Of a DNA stretch of 64,000 bases, positions 1-11,855 are shown piece by piece; position 1 is the first letter of the stretch, and each line of letters starts with the position of its first letter. The position numbers were made by a program, and so were the translations under genes. The stretch spans positions 9,022,001 to 9,086,000 of the forward strand of contig NC_068560.1 in the NCBI RefSeq assembly GCF_022201045.2. Direction: 5' to 3'. The notes beneath the pieces are model-generated. The model did no database searches and was not told where the DNA came from. It saw nothing but the letters and a program-made list of their open reading frames with translations. This DNA is from Citrus sinensis. Taxonomy: Eukaryota > Streptophyta > Magnoliopsida > Sapindales > Rutaceae.

Positions 1-200
1 TGTGAAATATCTATAGTTAACCATTTTGAGCCTTTTAAAAAAAATCCTTTTATTTGTTAAACTTATCATCTTGACCCACTCCGATTTGGAGTATTACCCG
101 ATGTCTTATAAGTTCCATCACCTATTTATGTTTGAGAAAAATGTAAATAATTATTTTGTTCAGTGACATTGTGCCAAGCAAAAGCAAAAAAAATTTCAAA

Positions 201-231
<31 letters not shown>

Positions 232-910
232 TATAACAATAATAGGTGAAATCCACCTTGCAACTTCCAAAAAAAAAAAATTCCTCTGCATTTTTCTCAA
301 ACATACACTTTGTTTTCCTTATTTCCCTTCTTTGTTAACCATGTCCCTAGCCTACGTTACATCCTAATAAAAGTCCTTCTTGATTTTAGGGAACTATAGT
401 CTGAAGTAGAAGCTAGTTATATGGGCTAAAAAGATGTAGTGATGCATAATAAAAAAAAGAGAAAAAAAAAGATAAATAAAGTGGGTTGACTAGCATTTTT
501 ATTTGACTTGAGATCGTATTATTTCTAAGCTGAGGGCAAATTTCTTTAATCTTGGTGAGAGCATGTGATATCATTTTTTTTATTATTTTCTCTCAATTAC
601 CATTCATTGGAGTGACTATTTTTATTGGGTTTAATTTCTTTGTGAGAGTGTCACTACTTCCAGTGAGATTTTGGGGTTTGACATGTCATTCTTGAAGGTA
701 GCTATGACAAAATCTACTAGGCTGATTCATGTGGATGGTTGATGTGGGTGTGATGTTTCTTTAGACTTGAGATAATGCTTATACTTTTATTTGATTGTTA
801 TCATTAGTCTGATTGAATAAACAAAATTGTTTAAAAACAAAAAAAATTTGTGTTTGAATTTTGTTTTCGCTTTATTTGCTAGGGACTAGCAATAAGCTGG
901 TTGGGGGGGG
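1..910 (+). mobile_element. Gypsy retrotransposon, 3' internal tail
   Basis: This stretch has no usable reading frame. It ends in an oligo-G polypurine-like tract (901-910) placed directly before a TG...CA long terminal repeat. The tail just upstream, with the words GGGACTAGCAATAAGC, resembles the region before the 3' LTR of plant Tat/Athila Ty3-Gypsy elements. I infer that it is the non-coding internal sequence after pol; the rest of the element lies outside the window. It also holds a long AT microsatellite and A-runs. Confidence 0.6.
209..235. repeat. (AT)n microsatellite
   Basis: An uninterrupted run of about 13 AT units follows an A-run. It is a simple repeat with no coding content. Confidence 0.9.
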
Positions 911-2230
911 TGTTGAGTGTGAGAAAATGTATATTTATAAAGGAGAAAATCGTCATTTTACATTTCAAGTCTTACTAACAACCCTTACTTTTATGTATTT
1001 AAGGTTCTTGTAATTTAATTATGTGTGTTTTATTTTAATTAAGTATTTTGTGTATTTTAGGGGCATCATAGTCATTTCATGATAAACGAGAGATCAGACG
1101 GCAAAACGGACATCACTTTTGAACTCAGGACGGTCGAAAACCTTAGGAGGAGCATAAAAGGAAAAACGGCATTGTTCACATGTACGGTACTATTCACGTG
1201 TACGATACTGTTCACGACACTGTTCACATAGACGGATCGATGACGTGGCATTGACCGATGATGTTGCATTGACTAATGAGGTGTCACGATCCTATTGGAC
1301 TAAAATTCTTATATACTGTTGATGGTGACGTGGCAGCATATCAGTGGACTAAAAATCTCGCATACGTTACATGCATCATACAAGATTATTTTCAACCAAA
1401 CCGTGTTACTGTTCACCCACGTGGTCAAACCGCGTACTGTTGACTGATGATGTGGCGCAATCCTGAGCGTCCAAACTGTTTTTAATCTGATGGCCACGAT
1501 TTACTCAATGTATCTATAAAAAGGGGGCATTCCCCCCCTAATTTGATACCTCTGAATCCATTTTTGGGATTCATTTTCTGTAATTCCTTCTTCATCTTGT
1601 ATTTTCTTCGTATTTTAATAAATTCTCATTTTGCCTTTAGTTCAATTATGAGTAGCTAATTTTCTTTCAAGCTTAAGTTGAAAGTGAAGTCTCAACATGT
1701 ATCATGGGCTTTATTTAGTAAATTTATTTTCTCTTCCCCTCTAGTTTTTGTGGATGTTTTGACTTCTCGTCGACAAATAATAATAATCTTGTCTAGATAC
1801 GCCTTGGTTACACCGGCTCTCTAGTACAAGGTTATTATTATTTAGCACGATAAGCCCTTAGCACCATATTGATTAGAGTGTGGTTCATGAGGTGTGGATT
1901 CCCCCCTCATGATTTAATTGGTATTAATAAGGAATATTTAGCCCATGATGCATGTTGATACGGATCCAGATACGCAAGTACGTCATTTCAATAGAATTCT
2001 CTTCAATTTATTCTCGCCATTTCAATTCCAATTTTAGAATTTATTCTCGTCATTTTAATTTAAGTTTTAGCAAATTCCAAATCATTTCCACCACAAATCC
2101 AATCACGCATTTACAAAATTAATTCTACACACAATTAAAATTCACCTCCTCGTAGGATCGACACTCGTCACCATTAATCTATACTACAATAGATTCGTGC
2201 ACTTGCGAGTTCAATAAAATTTGCACAACA
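911..2230 (+). repeat. Gypsy 3' LTR (about 1.32 kb)
   Basis: The LTR begins TGTTG right after an oligo-G tract and ends CAACA, giving the short terminal inverted repeat of an LTR. Inside are a TATA-like box (TATAAAAAG near 1515-1523), a possible polyadenylation signal (AATAAA near 1617) and, near the end, the words GTAGGATCGACACTCG and GTGCACTTGCGAG, which are typical just before the primer-binding site of plant Gypsy elements. Near 1170-1230 the word CTGTTCAC recurs. No second LTR copy is in the window, so the 5' side is outside or this end is partly isolated. Confidence 0.7.
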
Positions 2231-2231
2231 A

Positions 2232-2477
2232 TGTAGCATAAATATTTTTTGTTTGATTACATGTCTTAGGTACCAAAATCATTTCCACCATTTCCTTTTA
2301 ACATGTCATCTTTCCATCAAAGATGAAGTGGTGAAAGAAAAAGTCTATTTTTAAGCCATCATTACAACTGTTAGGTGGCATTTACTTTTTAAAACGTGGC
2401 AGAATTAATTTCAATCAAATGTTGGAGACAAGCTAGAAGCATACTTAAAAGACACCTCATCAGCCAGATGTTTAACA
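2232..2477 (-). repeat. Copia 3' LTR (old element)
   Basis: On the minus strand it starts TGTTAAACATC and ends GCTACA. It is similar over its length to 7602-7748 plus 8844-8936. It still has the uninterrupted site where the partner LTR received the hAT insertion (GGCATTTACTTT near 2384-2395). Confidence 0.85.
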
Positions 2478-2652
2478 TTCTCCCACTTGGTCCAGACATT
2501 TCACTTGATTTGATATTTACATATATCAATTCTTTACATTTAAGAAACATAATACATGAATCATAGCAATAGGTCAGATCTTCTAAGAACGAGTATTATC
2601 TTCCATGTATTACAATGCATCATTTTTCTTAAATCCAGCCACATATGACAAC

Positions 2653-5600
2653 TTAATGAAAAAAAACCCCATGTTTATTCTTGGTCCAATAAAATTGACA
2701 TTTTCTCAATATAAATGAATGTGCACATAAAGACGAGAAAACATCACAATAAACAAAAACAAAAACAAGAGTCTCATTTATGTTACATTGCATATACAAT
2801 GAAAATTGCATGATGGAACCAAGTCCCATTCGGTCTACATGATCCTCAAACTTCTGCAGTAGCATGTCTTTTATTAAAGGATCAGCAATCATTAATTCAG
2901 TGTTAACGTATTCAATAACTACTTTCTTTTCTTTAACATGTTCCCTGATGGCTAAATATTTAATGTCGATGTGTTTACTTCGACTTCATCTTTTGTTATT
3001 TTTAGCCATGAAAATTACAGTTGAATTGTCACAATATATTCTCAATGGCCTTGAGATTGAATCCACAATTATAAACCTAGATATGAAACTCTTCAACTAT
3101 ACACCATGCGAGGTAGCCTCAAAACAAGAAACGAACTCAGCCTCCATAGTGGAAGTAATAATCAAAGTCTACTTTGTACTTCTCTAAGATATAGCTCCAC
3201 TGGCAAGCATAAAAATATATCCTAATATTGACTTTCGTAAATCAACACAGCCAGCAAAGTCTGAATCGGAGTAGCCAATTACTTCCAAATTATCAATCCA
3301 TCTATACATAAGCATATAATCCTTGGTCCCTTAAAGGTACCTTATTATTTTCTTTGCAGCTTTCTAGTGGTCTAAACCTAGATTACTCTGATATCTTCCC
3401 AAGATTCCAACAACAAATGCAATGTCACGTCTTATACAGACTTAAGTATACATCAAGCTTCCAACAACAGATGCGTATGGAATATTTTTCATTCGTTCCC
3501 TTTCAAAATCATTTTTGGGGCATTGGTTTAAATTGAATCTATCATCCTTCACAAATGGAAGCTGTACTAGGTGAACAATTTTTCATCTGAAATCTCTCCA
3601 AGACCTTCTTGACATAAGTTTCTTGAGACAGATCCAAAATTCCTCGAAATCTGTCTCTATGGATCCTAATGCATATGACATAAGATGCATCACTCATATC
3701 TTTGATGTCAAAATTCTCAGAGAGAATTTGTTTTATTTCACAAAGCAGCCCTTTATTTTTAAATGCAAGTAGAATATCATCCACATATAGAATAAGAAAA
3801 AAATTTACTCCCACTGACCTTCTGGTATATACATTGATCCATAAGATTCTCTACAAATCCAAATGAAGAGATAGCATCGTGGAATTTTAAATACCACTAA
3901 CGGGAAGCTTGTTTCAATCCATATGTGAATTTCTTAAGCTTGCATACTAAATGCTCACCATCATTAGAGGAGAATCCTTCTAATTGTTTCATATAAACCT
4001 CTTCCTCTAGATCTCCATTGAGAAAGGTTGTTTTCATATCCATTTGATGCAGTTCCAAATCAAAATTAGCAACTAATGCCATAATGATACCAAAAGAATC
4101 TTTCTCCGATACAAGAGAAAAAGTCTCATTGTAATCAAATTTTTCTATCTGAGTGAATCCTTTAACAACGAAACTTGCTTTATATCTTTCAATGTTGCCC
4201 AATGAGTATTTTTTTTTTATCTTAAAGACCCGTTTACATCTTATGGCTTTTACACCATTAGGCAACTCAATAAGATCCCAGACTCCGTTGGATGACTTAG
4301 AATTCATCTCTTTTTTCATGGAATTATACTAGAAATATGATTCTTTGGAATTCATGGCCTATGAAACAAATTCAGGATCATTTTTAGCTCTAATATTATA
4401 GTCAGATTCTTGCAGATACACTATATAATCACTAGAAATTGGTGGTTTCTTTATTCTAGTAGATCTTCTTAATGTTGGACCACCATTCTCCCAAGGAGCA
4501 TGTTGTTCAACTGGTTACTCAAGGGTTTTAGGTAATTCTTGAACAACCTGCTCTATTGGATTGTTATCAACAACTTGTGGAACTTCAACAATTGGTTACA
4601 CAACACCTGTTTGAACTTGAGGACTGTTGTGAATAACAATCAATCTATCACTTGAGGTGGAAAGTTGAGCATCTGAATGATCTTTCTCAGAAATAATTTT
4701 CTAAGATTGATCGCTCCTACTGATCAAGTCATTTTCAAGAAATTTTGTATTTCTCGATTCTACAATTCTAGTGCTATGAGATGGACAATAAAATATGTAC
4801 CCTTTAGACCTTTCAACATATCCAACGAAATACCCACTAATGGGGTCCAGCTTCTTTTCTTGTGGATTGTAGATTCTCACTTCAGACAGACATCCCCAAA
4901 TACATATATGTCACAAACTCGATTTCCAACCTTTCCATAATTCAAATGGCATTTTAGAAAGTTGGTCTGCTTTCTCTTTATGCAGTCCACACAAGTATCA
5001 AAATCAATAAAATTCAAAGTATTATGTACTCCATCATTTATTAATCTTTTAATTCTTTCTATGGAGATATGACCAAGTCTGCGATGCCACAAAATAAAGG
5101 AATTTTCATTTATAACACATCTTTTAATATAAGCATGAACATGCATTGAAGTATAAGAAGTATTGTTTTACAAATTAAGACGAAAAAGACCATCAGATAA
5201 TGTATCATTCCCAACAAGTTCAGATTTACAACATACAGTACAAAACTTATATGAAATGTTAAAGAAAAAACCAAGTGCTACAAGTCTTGAAACTAAAAAC
5301 CAAGTTTCTAGAAAAACTTAGAATATAAAATGTCTTTTCCAAAACTAAAACAAAACCACTACTCAAAATCAAACTACATGTTCCAATTGCCTCCACATGT
5401 GAATGCATCTTATTTCCAAAAAAGATGCATTGCTCACTTCTCGTTGGCTTCCTTAGGTTTTGCAAACCCTGCAAGGTATTTGTTACATGGATTGTAGAAC
5501 AAAAGTTAATCCACAATGTGTTATGATTAACATCAACCATATTAAATTCATAACAAACAAAAGAGATTTATTTACCTTTCTTCTCAAGCCATTTCTGAAA

Positions 5601-6254
5601 TTTTGGGCAATCCTTCTTCATGTGTCCTTTCTTTTTGCAGAGAAAGTACTTGGATTGTTTTTTAATTTCTTCCTGGGGAGGTATTTTACCTTTCCCTTTC
5701 TTTTTGGCTTGAAGCTTGTTCTTTCCTTGTGTTATAGTATATGCACCTTCACCAACTTCCATTATTAGCTTCCCTTTCTCTTGAACACACATGGTCATTA
5801 GTTCATTAATTGACCATTTATTCTTATGCGTATTATAAGAAATTTTGAAGGGTCCATATTGTTGTGGAAGAGTATTCATTATGTAGTGCACAAGGAAAGT
5901 TTCGGACATATCAACCTCAAGAAGTTTCAACTGAGCCGCAATATCCCTCATCTGCATGATGTACTCGCGCACACCTCTAACACTAGTGAGCTTCATAGAT
6001 GAAAACTTCATTATTATGGTGCTTGCAAGTGCCTTATCTCAAGTTACAAATTGCTCATCAATTGCCTTAAGTAATGCCCTGACATCATTATGCTGATCGA
6101 TTAAACCATGAATTGCAGTATAAAATTTGGTCTTTATAAACATCACAAAGAGGCGATTAGATTGCTCCCATTTTTCATAAAGAGCAATATTAACTTTAGT
6201 GTTGTTATCATCAATAAGTGGTTCGTCTTTCCGAATAGCATAATCAATAGACAT
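2653..6254 (-). pseudogene. Copia gag-pol relic, integrase core deleted
   Basis: Minus-strand fragments run in the usual Copia order. Gag is 6254-5568, with a damaged zinc knuckle: the first Cys is replaced, leaving FLCKKKGHMKKDC. Protease is 5540-5259, with the Asp-Ser-Gly active site degraded to NFCST. The GAG-pre-integrase segment is near 5146-4920 (motif WHRRLGHIS). Reverse transcriptase is 4319-3897 and 3814-3542 (QMDMKTTFLNGDLEEEVY, YVDDILLA), followed by RNase H to 2653 (ADPLIKDMLLQKFEDHV). The zinc-dependent pre-integrase segment runs almost directly into the downstream linker (QEKKLDPISGYFVGYVERSK, read from 4830-4780), so the catalytic integrase core is missing. Many stops and shifts make it non-functional. 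Confidence 0.88.
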
Positions 6255-7601
6255 CCATCCTAAGTGAAGAAGAATTCTCTCATTCCAAACTTTATAATTA
6301 TCACCATTTAACTAGGGAATATCACACTTGATTTCAGAAAAACTCGCAGGTTGTACAACTGCATTAAATTAAAATGCATGCTTATATTATAAATTTAGGC
6401 CAATATAGAGATATCATGTTTTACCAATGTAAATCATGTTACAAAATATGAATCAAATGACATAAAACTTGCTTGTGGGCTAAAGTTCTAATTCAAGTAC
6501 ATTCACATATATCTTTATGACAAAACTATCAAATCATATTCCAATTCTTAATTCCTGTGGGTACATTAAGAAAATAGTTTGATATTTTATCCTAATTAAA
6601 CATACAAATATAATATAAATTCCTGTGGGAAAAATACATTATATTAAATATGTTTAATCACAATTAATGTCATCATATTATATGTGATCTAAAAATACTT
6701 AATATATAATTTTGCATAATTAAGGATGTTGTGGCTACTCCTTAATTGATTAAAATCATATTAGATCACTTGACATTTTTATTTTATTTTATTTTTAAAC
6801 ATCATAATTATTCATTCAAAAATTGCATGCATCAACAATTAAATCAAAATAACACATAAAAAATTATAATATGACATTATCACAGTGATATTTACATTTG
6901 GACAGCATTACAAGAGGTCAAAAACAACAAAAACATCTTAAATTCACAAAGTTCAGTGGACACCAAATGACATGTCGTTTAACATTCACACATGCAGATG
7001 ATAGGTTGTACAGAAATAAACCACAGTCGTGTAGCAAATGAGTGACATGTCATCGCATGCAACATTCGGACGACAAGTAGTCTGTATATTATAAATTTAA
7101 ACGGCATACCGTATATTACAAAAGGATGAGATGGCATGTCGTTACCTCATAACCGACTGCTGTTTTGAGACAACTGAATATATGACATGTTTTTTATTTC
7201 ATCTCTATTAAACGATATGTCATCCATATTCGTCTGTTACATATTTCGGGTCCATATTGATTCATATTTCAACTCGAATAACCTGTTTTACAGACCCGAC
7301 TTTATTTATGATTTACCAACACCAAATTAAATGTTTCAAACTATAGAAATGTTAGGAATCCATTTCCTAATTATTTACAACGGTTATAATCACAATAACA
7401 TGTAAAAATGACTTTAAGTTTATGAAAAAAAAACTCGGGTATTTTTGCATATGTCATAATAAGCATACTTAAGTATGATTTTCAAATACAAACATAACAT
7501 GCCCATAAAATTAAGAGCGGAAATTTAGAATTGAGCCTCCAGCCATTGAAGTGTTTTTCTTATAATTTTGATATTTCTAAAGCCTCTATAATCAATAATG
7601 A

Positions 7602-8936
7602 TGGCGTAGCATAAGTATTTTTTGTTTGATTAAGGCCTCAGAGACCAAAATCATTTCCACCATTTCCTTTTAATATATCATCTTTCTATCAGAGATGAAG
7701 TGGTGAAAAAAAAATTATTTTTAAGCCATCATTACAAATGTTTGCTCAGCATTTACTAGGGGTGGGCAAAATAACCGATCCGACCCGATCCGATCCGAAA
7801 TAAATCAGGTTCGGATCGGATCGGATTGACCATAATACCCGATCGGATGAAATGTTGCCAACCCGATCGGATTATAATCGGATCGGGTGAAATCCGATCC
7901 GATCCGACAACCCGAACGGGTTGGCTTAAAGAAGAAAGTAAACAACCCTCACTGATTACAGCACACACGCATCCAGCAACAAGCAGTCAAGCACCAGTGA
8001 CGCCACAGAGCACAGGACTACAGACCACACGCTACACAGCCTCACACACCACACACGTATACGGCACACATCACAGAGATGGAGGCACAAAACCAGTAGA
8101 GATAGAGGCACAAAAACAGTAGAGATAGAGGCACAAAAACAGTAGACCACACACTCAACGCACCCAGCCACACCCAGCAGCCTCACTCCCCTCCCTCACG
8201 CCTCACGGCCTCCCCCTCAAGCCTCAACGAGAGACCACACGGCACACACCAACCTTTGCTCCCCTCCCTCACGCCTCATGGGTCACTGCCCCACCCTCAA
8301 GTCAACACTCAACATCGCCAACGCCAAGTAGAAACACACACACACACACACAGCCGCAGCCAACACATGCTTGCCACAATCACCGCCGCCGCCAACCACC
8401 AGTCGATCTACTGCCCCGCGAGGACTGCGACCAGATCTGCTGCTACCGCCTACCGATCTGTTGTCTCCACGCCTCCACACACTTCATCACCAAGTTTCTC
8501 CTCCAAGTTCCATTCGAAATCCAGCAAGCGACAGCCGAATTTTTGTTTTGAGTTTGGATTTTTGAGTTTAGTTCAAATACGAACAGTTGTAATGTGTAAT
8601 AAATTATATAACATATGTTAAATCATTGATTAGGAATTGTTAACCGAACCCGATCCGAACCGAATTAAACCCGATTTTTTGATCCGATCTAATCCGATCC
8701 GAATATAATTCGGATCGGATCGGGTCGGATTGTCAATTCGGGTTGAATTCGGATGAGTTTTTGTTCGACCCAATCAACCCGAAATCCGATCGGGTTGATC
8801 CGAACCCGATCCGAATCCGATTTTGCCCAGCCCTAGCATTTACTTCTCCAAACGTGGCAGAATTAATTTCAATCAAATGTTGGACCACAAGCTGGAAGCA
8901 CACTTAAAAGACACCTCATCGGCCAAGTGTCTAACA
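7602..8936 (-). repeat. Copia 5' LTR split by hAT
   Basis: LTR halves at 7602-7756 and 8844-8936 match the 3' LTR at 2232-2477. The hAT element at 7757-8835 and one copy of its 8-bp duplication account for the extra length. Confidence 0.85.
7757..8835. mobile_element. Non-autonomous hAT element 1 (1079 bp)
   Basis: The ends are TAGGGGTGGGCAAAAT and its near-complement ATTTTGCCCAGCCCTA. A perfect 8-bp target duplication, GCATTTAC, lies at 7749-7756 and 8836-8843, and the intact empty site survives in the sister LTR. Both subterminal regions are packed with GATCCGATCCGA-type words. The interior (about 7930-8560) is GC-rich, with a CA microsatellite and a three-copy 24-bp repeat near 8080-8145. 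There is no transposase ORF. The short ORFs inside match nothing I recognise. Confidence 0.93.
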
Positions 8937-9320
8937 TATAATACATTTTAATTATCTATCAAATCATTAGTGAAAAGGACATTCCCTTAGCAAATCCTTT
9001 GTGATTTTTTAATTTTATTTTTTACTTTCTATGATAGCTCTTCGTTTATGGTCTTCTTAACCTCGACTGCTTATGGGGCTTCATCTTTTTAAAAATATAT
9101 TAAAACATAGCTGTTAGACAAAGGATCGCATTCATTTGTTAAAAATTAGATTTTCTCTCTAAGATATATTTGTAATAATTTCCCACTAATTAAGTAACTA
9201 ATGTGTCTACTTCGGATAGATTACTAGGGATTCTAAGTAAAGAATTAAAATGAGAGTAAAGGCTAAGAAAAGAATTTAAATTAGTCAGTTTATCTGCAGC
9301 ACAGTTACTAAATACAAATG
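8937..9320. other. No gene seen
   Basis: AT-rich sequence after the Copia element. I see no ORF, RNA or repeat boundary that I can support. Confidence 0.6.
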
Positions 9321-9339
9321 AGTAAAAGAAACTACAGTC

Positions 9340-9393
9340 CATGGGAGGCCGCACGCACCCGAATCGAGAATCATACCACTAGAGCAAATGCCT
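9340..9393 (-). pseudogene. tRNA-Pro(CGG)-like relic
   Basis: On the minus strand, about 44 nt from 9392 read like the 5' two thirds of plant tRNA-Pro: the acceptor start GGCATTTG, the D-arm CTAGTGGTATGA, and an anticodon region with CGG at 9361-9359. After the anticodon stem the match ends: there is no TTCGA T-arm and no closing acceptor strand. It is a truncated pseudo-tRNA or a tRNA-derived SINE head, not a working gene. Confidence 0.6.
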
Positions 9394-9803
9394 AGTTGAA
9401 TGTTGTTAGTTATCTTTACAAAATATTTAAAGTTTTAACGAAGAAATTTTAATTTAATTACAAAATCATCTATCATAAATTCCATGACGAAAAGAAAAAG
9501 AAAAGATAATCATAGAAAGTAACATCACTTAAAGAATGTTCGAATATTATATTAGACCAAGTAAATGCTCAGACACTACATTCATTTTCATTATAACTTT
9601 AATGACTTATTCATTAAGCCAATTGAAATAAAATGAAAATAACCAAAAAGTAAGGATCGATAAGCAGTAGAGCCCAACTTGCACAAGCCTTGCTAGCAAC
9701 AAGTGGGAACCAATAAATTTGCCTTGGAATTTGTAACCCTCTATTGCATTTGATTATATTTTATATTCATTGATTACGGTGGGACAATTGGATCTTTACA
9801 GTT

Positions 9804-10058
9804 TATAGCGAGTTGCATTATTATTATTTTTTTTTTTGACCACGAGATATTTTGGGAAAGATCACAATTATGGGAAGTACCTTTAAGTCCGTACTATAAC
9901 TCAGATTAAAAGTCCTCATTCGAACCGAGAGGTAAAAGTTCTTCCAACAAATGCGACTTCCCTGCGACTCAAACTAGGGAGCAAACCTAGTCAAGCCACT
10001 TAAGGGGACTCTATTACCAGTGGAGCCAACACTTTATTGGTATAGCGAGTTGCATTAT
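9804..10058 (-). mobile_element. tRNA-derived SINE-like element with 18-bp TSD
   Basis: An 18-bp direct repeat, TATAGCGAGTTGCATTAT, occurs at 9804-9821 and 10041-10058. Between them is a 219-bp insert whose low end is T-rich (about 9822-9838), meaning an A-rich tail on the minus strand. Read on the minus strand, the insert carries pol III promoter-like boxes: TGGCTCCACTGG (box A-like) near its start and AGTTTGAGTCGC (box B-like) about 50 nt later, plus a later GGTTCGAAT. Long target duplication, A-tail and internal boxes together indicate a SINE mobilised by LINE machinery. Confidence 0.75.
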
Positions 10059-11855
10059 AAGTTTGTTTGTGTCTCCAAAATGTACTATTATGATATTTTT
10101 ATTATTTTACATCGTTGAAACTAAGTCATAAGTTGATAACTACCAAATTATCACGTCATTATAAAATAAAAGAGTCAACACCTACTTATGTTATATATGA
10201 GAGTACAAGTGTAAACTTCATGGGTACAAACTGATAATTAAATATATTATTAATAAGATCAAATTATAAATAATATGATAATGAAATGGGCTCTTGTCAA
10301 AATCGTCATGCAATAATAAGTTAATATAGTAATTTTTATAAAAAAAAAATGGATTGTATAAATTTGTATCCCTATCATTATCGATTCCAAAAATATCCAA
10401 ACTAATTCTATAATGTGTCATTACTGTGATTGCGTTATGGTTTAATATACTATTTTGCAAATCGTGAAAATTATTGATTATGGGAGAGGCCATATGAGGG
10501 CTAAGCCGACGAGCTATAACAACTAAATTATCATTTGGAAATATTGTAACTTTCATTCTTAATATAATTTTTTTTTTTTTTGAAAATCTTCAAGTTAGTT
10601 AACACGTAAATTAATTGAAGAAATTTTTATTTTTATCTATTTCTAGTCCGAATAAATTTTTGGCTTTAGACCCTGTATTTGATTAGTGTAATTTTATATT
10701 ACATCATATAATGCCACCCCATTAGAGATGGACTTTTATAGATAGTTATGAGAAAATGCATTTATGAAAATGGTTTTATACATGCCGTGATGAGGACATT
10801 CCCATATCAGGATTTCTTATTTTCAAAGGAAAAATTTGTAAGGGACTAACCAATCACTTCATTCGTGGATTCTACAGAACCATTCAAGCCTCGAAGCTCC
10901 ATGCTGATCGACTGTTCGTGCCTTGGTGAAGAAATTTACGAAAGCAGTTCTAACTAAAAGTGCCTGGTGAATCGAGGTCAGAGTTCTCTTAGCTAGAGAA
11001 TTCTCTGGACCTAAAATATTCTAAAAGTAGATAAGCTTTTGATTACACTTTCACTGAAAGTAGCAGTCGCACTAAGATGCAAAGTGAAATTGGCGACTCT
11101 TATTAGAATCATTAAATTTAATGATTAAAAATATGGACCCCACTGCCACATGGCAGATCAGCACCAGCCCTGTTAACTAACTACACTTCTCAAATCTCAG
11201 GTCGTTGACTAGCTTTGAAATATAATTGAACATTTAGCAAGGAGAACATTGAACGTTAAATACTCTTAGACCGTTGATCACGTGACTGGCAATCCTCCTC
11301 CGGTTTCGTTTCTCTTTATCGTTCTTCGAGTTTACGTTCTTGCTGATTTTGAATGTCTTATTATAGTTTGTCGCGTTTGGCTTAAGATGCAGAAAATAAT
11401 GTTCTGTGACTGTGTTTGGAAGTGCTTTTCCTGAAAGTGATTTTGAGAAAAGTGCTTTTGAGGAGAGGAGTGACCTACAAATGATAAAAACCACGTATCA
11501 CCACCGCTTTCTTGAGAACAGAATTTCAAATGCTTTCTTGACCGAAAAGTGCTTCTCTCTAGTTGAGATAAGTTCTGAATTTCAAAGTGATTTTGCTGTT
11601 TCAAGGCACTATCAAAGAGAAAATTGTTTAGATAAAGGAGCACTTTCAGCACTTATAGATGATTTATAGTTTATTTAACTTGATTGTTTATGAGATCAAA
11701 TGTTGTAGTTCTGGTGCAAAAGTAAAATGATTAATGTTTCATAAGTAATGTACCTATGCTGAAATTTACATATGTGAAGCACTTTGATCAGAAATTTTGG
11801 CTATTAATGTGCATGATTTTTTTTTTTTTTTAATTTGTTTCTTGTTGTTCTTTAG
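10059..11855. other. Gene-free interval before the Sec24 relic
   Basis: No convincing coding region. Around 11405-11460 the words AAGTGCTTTT and AAAGTGATTTT recur, as in several plant MITEs, but I cannot fix element ends. The N-terminal proline/glutamine-rich exons expected for Sec24 are not visible here. Confidence 0.55.

Larger units (their letters stand above)
2232..8936 (-). mobile_element. Old Copia LTR retrotransposon
   Basis: Two related LTRs, about 246 and 248 bp, flank a decayed gag-pol on the minus strand. The 3' LTR is 2232-2477. The 5' LTR is 7602-8936 but is split by a hAT element. A purine-rich tract (GGACCAAGTGGGAGAA on the minus strand) sits before the 3' LTR, as expected for a polypurine tract. 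The sequence after the 5' LTR is only a poor match to the initiator-Met primer site. The LTRs differ at many sites and carry small indels, so the insertion is old. No matching 5-bp target duplication is visible. The low end abuts the Gypsy LTR one base away. Confidence 0.88.

Noticed and set aside
7530..7601. Primer-binding site of the old Copia element
   Set aside because: The minus-strand bases after the LTR match the initiator-Met complement at only about 9 of 14 positions; too weak to list as a feature.
8256..8621. 121-aa ORF and its shadows
   Set aside because: They lie in the GC-rich core of a non-autonomous hAT element and resemble no protein family; open frames are expected by chance there.
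11405..11650. MITE with AAGTGCTTTT words
   Set aside because: The words are suggestive, but no inverted ends or target duplication could be placed.
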